Positions 54,494-64,000 of a stretch of DNA of 64,000 nt are shown here, piece after piece (the stretch's first letter is position 1; the number at the start of each line of letters is the position of its first letter). Where the stretch lies: assembly GCF_004011695.2 (NCBI RefSeq), contig NC_082406.1:930001-994000 (forward strand), in the 5' to 3' direction. The notes beneath the pieces were generated by a model. It searched no databases. It had not been told where the DNA came from and saw nothing but the letters and a program-made list of their open reading frames with translations. The position numbers and the translations under genes are program-made. The DNA comes from Ascochyta rabiei. Its lineage: Eukaryota; Ascomycota; Dothideomycetes; Pleosporales; Didymellaceae.

Positions 54494-56057
54494 ATGGCTT
54501 CCCTGTCAAGTGAGAGGCCTGTGGGACACATGGCAGCGGTATGTCAATATTCTTCTCTTTCTTCGCGCTCTCCAGACTCTCTTTATACGATCCTTCCTCC
54601 CGTCACCAAGTCCACTGGCTACAGATACGCCTGCCGTATCAAGAAACGTCAACGGGCAGCGGCTCAGCCCAACCGCCCCCTCCGCGAAATTTCCCTCCCT
54701 GAACACCCCGCTTCCCCTTTTCCCTCACCCGCATGCTCGCGTCGAGGTCTAGAGGGCGATCTCTTTCGTTACTCGCTCGAGTGCGATATAGACCCTCTCA
54801 AACGCGACTATGCTCTATCCGCCACCCACCCAGAACGCAGCCTTTCGAAGCGAGAGGAGTACACTGCTTGGTGCAATACTAAGACCAGATCGCAGAACCA
54901 CCTTCAGCGAAGCTCGCCACCCTTGCAGCCCGGAGAGCAGAACCTCCCTGGGAAGCTACCCTCATTTAATGAGGTCAGTACCCTCCGCAGGTCAAGTCCC
55001 TCATGTACTAACAATCCTTGAAGTTTGTCCAGACCACTATTGAAAGAACACCACCACATACGCCGTCCCGGAGAAATGATTCAACCGAGAACTCCCCACG
55101 GGTACGCCCGCAATTCGATGATGTAGCCTGGTCAGACAGCAAGCGCAGACGCGTTGATACATTGGGCGACATCTACGCTCGTCCCTCCAACGCTGCAGAG
55201 TACCCGCCGGCTGATCTTCGCCGTATGAGCTCTGCCATTGATCCAGCACTGTATCATGCAGACTCTACTCGGACCCGACAGCAATCAGCAGGCCCTAGTC
55301 TCCATCGTCCAAGCTTGCCCTACCCTCCTCCTGCACCAGCGTCCACACACGCACGTCATCAGTCTCAACCAGTCGCCCAGAGTCATCCATCCTACCAACA
55401 ACCTCCCATGCACGCACACCGAATGGTTGTACAGGGCTCTTACGCACAACCCCCGCCTCAACCTGGAATGATGTATGAGCGCAGACAGAGCTACTACCAA
55501 GACCCGCACATGCAGCAGCACGCCTATCCATACGATGACCGCCGCGAATCAGTGTACTACGCTAACCAACAGTTTGCTGCGCCGCCGCCTGCGGGGTACG
55601 AACAGGGCTACTACGATGTCAGGTTCCAGCAGCATGTTGGTGTCGATCACAACGCGTTCAACCGCAAGCGACGCGGTAATCTCCCCAAAGAAGCCACGAA
55701 TCTGCTAAAGGAGTGGTTCAACGCAAACCGTCAGTCACCATACCCTAGTGAAGACCAGAAACTTGATCTGTGTCGGGCAACCAACTTGTCCTTGAACCAG
55801 GTATGTTGCTATCTTAGTCCATGTTCAGCACGCGGCCCGACGTTTGCACTACGTCTGCCATCCTTCAGTTGCGTTCAACGTGCTGTTTGGTTTCAAAACC
55901 TTCAGGCCGTCAATATCTAGTCCACATCGGGCATGAATTTTTAATAGAAACAATGCTGACGACATTACAGGTCAGTAACTGGTTCATCAACGCGCGTCGC
56001 CGTGCCCCGCAGAAAGAGCAACGAGAGCGCGAGGCCAACAACAGTACCGAGCAGTAG
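54494..56057 (+). CDS. TALE-class homeodomain transcription factor
   Basis: The 3' exons are firm: ...-54973, 55024-55800 and 55971-56057 (introns 50 and 170 bp). The homeodomain carries the TALE loop and helix 3: RRGNLPKEATNLLKEWF, NANRQSPYPSEDQK (with the PYP insertion) and LSLNQ|VSNWFINARRRAP, completed only by removing the second of these introns, then a short basic-acidic tail. Upstream lies a 200-residue Gln/Pro/His-rich region and FVQTTIERTPPHTPSRR. The N-terminus is uncertain: ATG 54494 opens MASLSSERPVGHMAA up to a GTATGT donor at 54539; a later piece (TPAVSRNVNGQRLSPTAPSAKF) is in a different frame from LPGKLPSFNE before 54973, so at least one more intron in 54750-54900 is needed. 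An in-frame ATG at 54353 is an alternative start. Fungal TALE proteins regulate development and secondary metabolism; targets are unknown here. Confidence 0.82.
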
Positions 56058-58765
56058 CCAGTCTTTGGCCCGACTCCAAACTCGGTAGCGTCGGTACTGC
56101 TGGTACACAGAAGCCGTTATTTTCATCATCTTGCAACTGGACATGCTTTGAAGTCGTCGGATATTTCGACGCAAAATTATTTCGTCATCAAAGGCTCAAA
56201 GCCCTTTTCTTACTGTCACACGGGCTCTCAACCGGTACACGCATCATCAGGTGTCAGGACGGACCATTCTTTCCTTACTGTACGTAATTCTCCTGATACC
56301 AATATGGAGCATCAAAAATTGGGCATGGGCGTGGGTTTGCACATCTCGGCAAGGCGTCACTGGCGTTCCCACGCATACAACACGACGTGGACGACGTTGG
56401 ATTTCTGATTTCAGTACTTAGTGTTAATCAACTTGAACTCACCATCTTTGATCACCCCGTAATCATGATGCTTGATATTGGCCGCAATTGAGCTCGTGCA
56501 GCACTGACCGTGCAGGCCTCAGACCATGCAAACATCCAATCAACCTGACGCGGAAGCAAAAAGGGTCGAGAAAGAAACTATCGACCAATCCGCCACGAAA
56601 AGGTGACTTTTACTGGTGAAACGCGCGCACCCTGTTGCTCCATGCTTTGCGTCCGCACCATCAATGGCACCGACCGCCACCAGATCAACAGACTATTGAA
56701 AACCGCATCGAGCCACCGCCCAGCCACGGTCTCCGCACAGAGTTCGCACATAAACTCAGCACAAAGTTCGACAATCTGCGCAACTAACGGCTACCAAATC
56801 TTCCTTCCGCACTTGGAACATCGACAGGAGAGGCGCTAGCCAAAGCTACTGGTACAAACACACACAATCATTTGACAGTAGTGCATCGTAGCCGGGTATG
56901 TTAGCAGCCACCCTGTGCGGAGAATAGCTATTCTCGAGAACGACAGGGTTTTTGGTACCCTGGCTCGGCAGGTGCGTTGATGGTGTTTCATGCATGCCGT
57001 GGGTAAACCTTGCCTAGCGGGTGGGGGTCATGCACTGTAAAAGAAACTTGACGCTTAACGGCCGGCACATGCTGCTTACAAGGCTGTTCCAGGGGTTCTG
57101 TTTGGTCACGTACACGCAAGGAAGATGGCCAGCCTGGCGTCAAACGAAAACGGGGAGCGTGTTGGACGACACAGAGCGTGGCTGGGGTTGTGTGGGTGGT
57201 GTTGCAGGATTTGCGATCCAACGCAGTTCCCAGACGGTGCCTCGACCACCGAGTCTCCACTCGAGCCAGACAGACAGACGGCGGTTGTGGGTTAGCAGCA
57301 CAGATAGCATCAACGCTCATCTGTCATGGCCGTCATGACTGTCCTGCACTTCACTTGTAGACCCAGGGTAGAGTATTGGAAAGCACACACACACACACAC
57401 ACACGTCAAAAGTGGATGTCGCAATAAACCCTTGTCTGATCGACGCAAGGTTTCCCTCCCCCTCCCATTTCACAAGCTTCCCACCACGATTTCCCACCCG
57501 CGCAAATCCGAGGCCTGCAGCACAGCACATCCCGCGGTCCGCATCATCCATCGCGCAAAGATCGAGATTGCTTGTCAGCTTGGAAGTGGCGATCAATCGC
57601 GTAGCGCAGTCTGGCCCTGATGGCTCCTCTGGTGCGGGGACCGGCCCGAAGTGCATTAGGTAGACCACACCCAAGGTCCATCGTGTACCATGTCCACAAT
57701 CGCGAGTCAACGGCTTTCATGGGGGGGATCCTGGTGCTGACAGTGGCGATCACGGTGATGCAACGGCGGAGGAGTGAGGCGGTGCGGGTGTCATTGCAAA
57801 TTCGCGGGAATGACCCGCAGAGGTGGGAGTGAGAGGCCTTGTGACAACCGCTTGAGGGTTAATGTTGGCCCATTGGCGTCGCGACGGGGTCTGAGCTGGA
57901 ATTGAATCTAGACATGCAGACCGTTGGGGCGAGACGTCTGGATTGGGAAGCCGGCCAGCAAGCACCGGAGGAATGACGATAGGAGGGCCGTGGAGGGTGA
58001 AAACCTGCCACGGGAGATATTTCGCGTGCATCTTCTGTTACATGCCTACGACCGAACGCGTTCAGGGTGCTGCCGCCGGGGCACGTGTGTCATGCTGCAA
58101 ATCTGGCCATTGTGTTCGAGCAGACTTGATTTCCGTACCAGCACTGGAAGGACAACGACATTACCGACACGAAGATTCAGTCTACAGCAGGGACACGTAT
58201 GCAGGACTGTAGAGCCAGATGTCTCCAGTTCGCCTACACGCAGCCACAAGCGATGGACACGTCCAGCATCGTAGCTCACCCTCATCCACGGATCTCACGC
58301 CCTGATACCGGTCATCGCAACGTCAAGACGTTGCACGAAAGGCAGCGAGGTTCTGATTCGTGAGAGCCGCTGGTCCGCAGCAGCTATTGGCGCCTTGGGT
58401 GCTGCGAGGGGAGAAGCCGTAGTGTACCAGACTGGCTGCATCGGTACTGACCCACTGGCACGTACTGCTCGTGATGTCTGGACGACTGACTTGGATACGG
58501 CATCTACCGAACGAGGTGCTAGCAGGTGTCGTCTCGTCAGCGAACGTGTCGAACACATGTCGATTGCATGACGTTGGCGCAATATGTGGGTGAGCGATTA
58601 TATGTGACACGGTCAGTACGCAAGTTTCCATGGCTCTAATCAGATAGTCATGCAGCAGAATGAAGTTCGTTACCAAGTATGTGTTAGCTGCGATGCATAT
58701 GTATATACGTATGAGGGTATCTTCCAAACGCCAGGAGAATGCTAGAAGGACATAACTACCAATGT
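56058..58765. other. Intergenic, 2.7 kb, no gene seen
   Basis: 3' flanks of the homeobox and PFA5 genes plus unassigned sequence. A CA dinucleotide repeat lies at 57384-57404. No coding exon is supported. Confidence 0.45.
57384..57404 (+). repeat. CA dinucleotide microsatellite
   Basis: About ten perfect CA units in noncoding sequence. Confidence 0.95.
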
Positions 58766-59970
58766 TCAATAAAGAAGTGCTAACTTCACGCCGGGATTGT
58801 GTGCTTCGTACTGCCTCGCCATATCGTAGACCAGCTCGCCCCACTCAAACTCGCCTCGATTACTTTTGTGTGTATTCGGGCTGTGCTTGATGGGCGTCAA
58901 CCAGTCGAGAATGTTATTGCCCATGACGTCTTTCCAGCCCATCATGAGGCTAGTGTACCAGGGATGCTCGTGGGGCTTGGTCTGCATGACAACGTAGGTG
59001 CGTCCTGTACCGCGTTGAATGGTGGTCAAAACGGACCAATCGTCGTGGTCTTGCGATTTGTCTTTTGAAGAGAGTGTTGATGGGAGGCTTGATCGTTCTG
59101 GAGTAGCGATTAGGAAGGCGATATTCTGAACGCCGCCTCGCTGGATGCCTTCCACAGACGTGTAGTTGATACAAAGATTCCAGCCAGTCATGCAGCTCAT
59201 GGTGAAGGTGAAAATGCAGAACAAAACTGCGACAGCGATCACACCTATCCAGGTGCCCGGGCGTGAGCCAGTCTGTATAGAGTCAGCATCGAGGTGCCAG
59301 GCCTTGCAAGAAGTTTGTTGCTCACCTTTGCAATCCGCTCGCCCAAAAATACCGCACTCACGATCCACGCGTAGGCTGTGTACAAGGCCCCAAAAGAGAC
59401 AAACTGCATAAAAAACTTGTGCGTGGTCTCTGCAATGATACCGCCGGCCCAGGGACAGTAGTGATCCATTTTGCGTACACAGCGACCCAGCTCCTTGCAG
59501 TGATGCGTTCTATCTGGCTTCCAATTGTGGCACTTATCACACCATAAAGGCATGCCTTCGTAGTCACAAATGTACGCGTCGTATTCGCCAAGCCACGTGG
59601 TCGTGACTTCTTTTTTCTCTAGCGACACATCCCCTAAAGGCGTGAGGTCCGGTCTCGACCATATGACCTGTAGAAGGCGCAGCCATGGTATAAGAAGTAG
59701 GAGAAGGAGCACGGCGTATACGACGATAAGAGCGATGCCGGTGGCGCGTCGAGGCTGAATGTTGAAGTCGTGGCGGAATTCGGCGGAGGGATCGATCAGG
59801 TACTCTATGCATATCTGGTATACAAGAACCCAGGTCACGTAGCCTATTGCGCCGAACTCGAGTAGGGGCATGATTACCGATGTCGATTGTCCCAGGCGCT
59901 GCTCGAGGGCAGACTGGTCGCGCACGTCGGCCTTTGTTGCGCCCGCTGCTGGGGCTACCGGGGGCGCCAT
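58766..59970 (-). CDS. PFA5: Palmitoyltransferase Pfa5 (DHHC family, DHYC variant)
   Basis: Exons 59970-59326 and 59272-58766 (53-bp intron) give 383 residues. Protein S-acyltransferases attach palmitate to cysteines of membrane-associated proteins. Two N-terminal helices (FGAIGYVTWVLVYQICIEYLI and IALIVVYAVLLLLLLIPWL) precede the Cys-rich domain: CDKCHNWKPDRTHHCKELGRCVRKMDHYCPWAGG, with zinc-binding cysteines and histidines and the catalytic Cys in DHYC rather than DHHC. The DHYC form occurs in the fungal Pfa5 and Akr groups and is still catalytic there; the absence of ankyrin repeats and the size point to Pfa5. Two further helices follow (FVSFGALYTAYAWIVSAVFL and WIGVIAVAVLFCIFTFTMSC), then a long cytosolic tail with NPGVKLALLY at the end. 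Confidence 0.92.
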
Positions 59971-62276
59971 CTCGAGGCGAAGAAGGCGAGCCTCACGAGG
60001 GAGCGCGATTGTACGGCGAAAGACAGTGTGTCATGGTCTCTAGGCTGGGACGGTAATGAAGGCTGAGGTTGTCGCTTGGCGCTGCGCCTTGATCGCCGCC
60101 ACGATTTCGAGCGGAGACGTCATGCCGATCTGTTTACCTCAAAGTCAACACCATCGATGTATCACCAGGTTGCTAAAACCAATTCTGGATCGCGTAAGAC
60201 CATGCATTCGCGAACCTTGACAAGACCGTTGATCGAGGTAGCCATTGCACATGGAGTTCCACACTTGTAGCTGACGTGGACACGAGTCGTTGTCAGCTCT
60301 GAGCTGGCAACTGCAGCTACCGCACTGCAAGCACCTCGCAACTTCAAGTGCTACCTTTCACAGCCTGCTTTGGCTTTCTTCCATGTTCACTATCATTATC
60401 GCTTTTGCTAATTTACTGCTGGTGTAGCTGCGGTTGCGCATTCATTGTGCTCCCTTGCCAACGCGCTCAGCGGCCTACCTGACGATGCTGGTCCGGACCA
60501 ACCGCTTCACTCACCGGTTCAGCCTTGCGGTATGCCTTTCTGCTCAGCCTGCTTCAAGGTTCGAGGTACCATGTTCTCGGCTGCGGGCTATCTGATGCAT
60601 TGAGCCGGGCACTTCATTGTTGGGCATATCATAGGTCGCTTCGTAGTCGTCAAGTATCGCAATGAGGCGAGCGAGGGCAAACGACAACGAAAGAAGTAAA
60701 CATAAAACACATCAGGGAGCCTGTATAAGTGGGTGGCGCTCTGAAAAACGAAAAAGGGCGGTCAGAAGTCCCTCACCGCAACATCCGTCAGGGCGCGTTC
60801 AAGGGAAACTTAGAGCACGAAGAGGGACGAGACGGTTTTTTGTATCTCAAGTACGGCCATACCCTTTGTTATTGAGTTCTATGCTGACTGATCGTGAACA
60901 CAGCTGCACAAGGTTACCGACTTCTTCTTACTCGACTGGCGTCTGACCAGCTATGTACCCTGGCTGTCGGGAACTCGGCCGTCATCGAACATACTCAGTC
61001 CTGGCGGATGCTGTATATCAGTACCAACAGGCGCCACCGGATGGTCAGCTTGCACAGCAAGTCACCGGCGACGACTAGCGCAAAGGTCAGAGCTCTCAAC
61101 CTGGTCCGAGGATCCAACGTGGTCAATTACACATCTTGCGCAGCCCGGGCCCGGTCTGACTGTCAAGCTCTGAGCACGCCCAGTAAAATCAACTGCAGTC
61201 TCGGCCATCTAGCATATAGCATTTCTGCGGCCTACGGCGACCGGTAAGATTGTGAAGTAGGCGCATGGACTTGTCGAAGCGAAGAGTACAGACGTGACCA
61301 AATCCGCAAACTCACAATTTCGCATCACAATCGGGGCAGATGTAGCCGTGCTCCTGGCATTTTCTAGAGTCTGTATGCAGGTGTCTCGCTAATTTTTACG
61401 TACAGCGTTTGCAATTTTCATAAACCCAAGGCCTCTGTTGATGATCAGGTACGAGATCTTGCGGCCTGGTATGCACAGTACGCCCACCACCCTGGAACTG
61501 AGCGCAGCTGAATACGAGCTGCGTCTGGCCGATATATTACAGTGGGACCAGGTTTAACTTACACTAAGTCAGGTATGCTGAGTAGCAGGCGAAGAAGGCA
61601 AAGACGCGCTAATCACGGACCACAATTCACGCCTGCACCAGCCTCACTTGCCTTAGGCAAAGTGCACCACGAAGACTAACGATTGTTGCCGCTGATTCAC
61701 TGGGATACCTCTATCGGTGCTGTCTACTCGGGAAACCTTTATTTGTTACAGATTTCTAGGTCTATTTTAGCCAGAATGCCTGCCAAGACCATCTCAGAGG
61801 CCTTATCCGCGCTTGATACGGCCAATCATGGATGCGAAATCTGCCCAACATGCCCATCCATGGCCTCAGCACGACAGAATCCGTTGACAGAGCACGTGTA
61901 AGGTCGAGAACGTATGCTTTGGCCACGCCGCAAGGTTCCATCCTAGAAGTCCTCTGCCACAATGCTGCCCAGCTCAGGCCTCCAAACGCCTCCCGATGGC
62001 CATACTGCTTCACCACTACTGCCTTCAGACTTCGCCCCGGTAATGACCATCATGATTGCCCTCAGTCATTCTCGAGCAGAGACTAGGCAAAGAGAGTGGC
62101 AGTGATGTAAGCAGGTCCTCCGTCAGGACAAAAAGATATATCAAGGTCACTATGCTCCCTTATCATCATCATCACCATCACCACCACCCATCAACATCAT
62201 CAAAGCATTGCTTCGGCACCAAGTTCATCGGCTTTAAACAATCGTCGAGATACATTCCACACCTCCCTCAGCAATA
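59971..62276. other. Intergenic, 2.3 kb, no gene seen
   Basis: Contains the PFA5 promoter at its left end and the leader of the small Cys-rich gene at its right end, with an irregular CAT/CAC/CCA trinucleotide run at about 62163-62205. Short open frames (60662-60946, 60894-61247) look accidental. Confidence 0.45.
62163..62205 (+). repeat. CAT/CAC trinucleotide run
   Basis: Imperfect repeat of CAT, CAC and CCA units just upstream of the small Cys-rich gene, probably in its 5' leader. Confidence 0.8.
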
Positions 62277-62642
62277 ATGCCAGTTCAGTCCACCATGCAA
62301 CCTCTCTCCACCGAGATCTTCAGTCTTCAGGAGCTCGCCCATGTCAAGGAAAGCCTTCGGTCGCCTTCTGCTTCAATGGCCGCCCCAGTGCTGTCTGCTC
62401 TCCATCTGTCGTCTTTCACTCTTCCACTGGCTGAACCCTTCGCCTCTGTCCTCCTCACCACGGCCAACCACCCTAAAAACGTTGGTTTCTATGGTGATAA
62501 CCACCATGGCGGTGCCCCCAGTGACGGAGATACTTTGTGGTACTGTTGTGTCTGCGGAGATGGCGGCATGAGCGCCTGGCAGGCGAATTGTCACACCTGT
62601 GGTCACACTTGTTGTGGTGCATGCCAAGTTGAAGCCGTTTAA
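62277..62642 (+). CDS. Small Cys-rich zinc-ribbon-like protein, function unknown
   Basis: A single exon of 121 residues. The N-terminal 80 residues are low in charge with no domain I recognise. The C-terminal part has LWYCCVCGDGGMSAWQAN then CHTCGHTCCGACQ: two CxxC knuckles about 13 residues apart plus extra cysteines and histidines, a layout that could bind one or two zinc ions. Similar short proteins with a W-x-C-x2-C-G-DG start and a C-x2-C-x-H-x2-C-x2-C end are common as unnamed proteins in Dothideomycetes. No signal peptide is present, so it is likely intracellular. Two other in-frame ATGs (62295, 62373) could serve as starts. It stands alone in gene-poor sequence; role unknown. Confidence 0.65.
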   Translation: MPVQSTMQPLSTEIFSLQELAHVKESLRSPSASMAAPVLSALHLSSFTLPLAEPFASVLLTTANHPKNVGFYGDNHHGGAPSDGDTLWYCCVCGDGGMSAWQANCHTCGHTCCGACQVEAV

Positions 62643-64000
62643 GCAGCTTCTTCAACTTTGGGTCCCACTATGACATCCTTAACGGCTCTTATCTACCGGA
62701 CGAACTCTTTGCTGATGTTCTGTTGCCTCCATGACATGGTGGCTGCGGTCGACAAATACTCATTGACGATTGGGATGTCTTGCAATACAATAATAGTGTA
62801 CTGTTGGTCATGTACAAGGCCAACCAGTCTTCTTTGATCTCCCCGACGCGGCTCAGTCTGTCCTTTCCTTGGTTTGTCGTTACACTTCTTTGATAGCATT
62901 TGGCACAAATTTCTTTGGTTCTCTCGCTCTACTCATTGAATTTGAAGATTGGTTCTTGGAGGTTTCTGTCGTTTCCCTAGGCGGGCATCTACCGGCGCTG
63001 GTCATCGTAGCTAGATACCCATCATTCAGCAATCTATACAAATCTCTTAGAAATCATGCGTCAACACTGTTGCAAACACTCGTGACTCTCTGCCACTGGT
63101 ATCGGAGAGATTCAACTGATCTACGAACAAGGTTGCAAGCGAGAGCAGGATCAAGCCACCCGAGCATCCCAGTCTTCATATTTACTTGAGGGTGTAGGGA
63201 AAGCTCAAACACACGTTTGGAAATCCTCCGGGGGCCAAAAGAGGCTCTGAGACTTGGAAGGGTGGCAAAAGATTAGGTCAAGGCTGCAGTTGTAGCGCTA
63301 GTGGAAGAGACAAGGCAGTGCAGCGGAGGCATGATACAAAGTCCTTCGCCAAGACTCAGCCTTAGGCATCTTGCTTGGCCATTATTACGGGCAGTCAAAG
63401 TCGTGGCCCTCATCAACAGACTGTTGCCATGGGAACGACATCACCTTAAGAGCATGGCGGTGACGACATCAGTACATGCCCTTTGCGCAGCCTGGTTGCC
63501 TAGGAACGATGCCCCTGACCAACTGCAACGGGACTTGTCAGCTGACTCCCTAACGTCCCTCTTGCCTTCCGCCCCACTTTAGCTTTACTTTCCGAGAGGA
63601 AACCTAATTTTTGCCTGCTTTTCGTTGGAAAACTGTCAAGGCGCATTTGCACGACAGTGGAGAGAGGTCCACTTTTACTGAGTGGCCTCTTTGTTACCAT
63701 ACCTCGCAACTTCAACAAAACCTAAATCAAACTAAGTACAGTGTCTTTAGTCTCGACTTTGAAAGCAAAGCTGTCATGCAAGTGCATAAGACATGTTAGC
63801 TAAATCGCCATTTCGGATGCAGCCTTGCAGGATGATGGAGGCATCGCACGTGTCGAATCCTTCGACGGGTACCTTATCCGCACCATGGTCTTGTCCTACT
63901 CCCCAGATGTACTAGCAAGCATTGCCACAAGTCGGTGGCTCTGTCGGCGCGTCTAGCCGCTCTTGGCCTGCGAAGAAGGCTCCTAACCTCAGTGCTCAGG
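62643..64000. other. Right end of the window, no gene seen
   Basis: 1.36 kb with only short unconvincing open frames (62869-63189, 63301-63582, both plus). A gene starting or ending outside the window cannot be excluded. Confidence 0.4.

Noticed and set aside
60540..60600. GGTTCGAGGTACC resembling a tRNA T-arm
   Set aside because: No matching acceptor, D or anticodon arms could be found around it.

Overview
This is eukaryotic nuclear DNA from a filamentous ascomycete (Pezizomycotina). The evidence is the short spliceosomal introns (mostly 45-60 bp, GTAAGT/GTATGT-type donors, CTAAC-like branch sites), fungal protein families (SHO1, a Cdc11-type septin, Pfa5, Kre9/Knh1-like and GH76 wall proteins) and a heavily RIP-mutated transposon nest. 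Gene content and style look like Dothideomycetes, but that placement is inference. All exon structures below were built by hand from splice signals, reading frame and remembered family conservation; none was checked against transcripts or databases.

Layout. 1-7 kb: the 5' part of a secreted PI-PLC-like phosphodiesterase, a GH47 alpha-mannosidase and a single-pass cell-surface protein. 8-16.4 kb: a vacuolar-type amino acid transporter divergent from a RO-10/dynactin-p24-like protein, the osmosensor SHO1, mitochondrial ribosomal protein S16 and, divergent from it, NAD(P)HX epimerase. 16.8-21 kb: methylcrotonoyl-CoA carboxylase beta subunit and a GH76 (DFG5/DCW1-type) mannanase. 21.16-25.14 kb: an AT-rich island holding two nested pogo/Fot1-type DNA transposons in opposite orientation, both wrecked by C-to-T/G-to-A changes with the frame intact. 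25.4-28.5 kb: a Tyr phosphatase and a PQ-loop membrane protein with 14 exons, one of which appears to be a single nucleotide. 32.4-40.2 kb: septin, Hsv2-type PROPPIN, ceramide synthase and a BAX-inhibitor-1 family protein. 40.7-43 kb: a patch of gene decay (a DJ-1/PfpI pseudogene and a casein kinase I fragment). 43.4-46 kb: a secreted Cys-rich protein and an OsmC-family protein. 46-54.3 kb: a long stretch with no supportable gene, ahead of a TALE homeobox regulator. 58.8-62.6 kb: palmitoyltransferase Pfa5 and a small Cys-rich zinc-ribbon-like protein. The rest to 64 kb shows no convincing gene.

Most genes are unrelated housekeeping loci and no biosynthetic cluster is present. A loose cell-surface theme recurs: the SHO1 osmosensor, GH47 and GH76 mannan enzymes, a Kre9/Knh1-like surface protein, a septin and ceramide synthase. 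The strongest oddities are the 1-nt micro-exon (with a GC-AG intron and several other tiny exons in the same gene), the nested RIP-ed transposons whose frame is restored exactly on removing the inner one, and the decayed gene copies at 40.7-43 kb carrying CAG-to-TAG nonsense changes.
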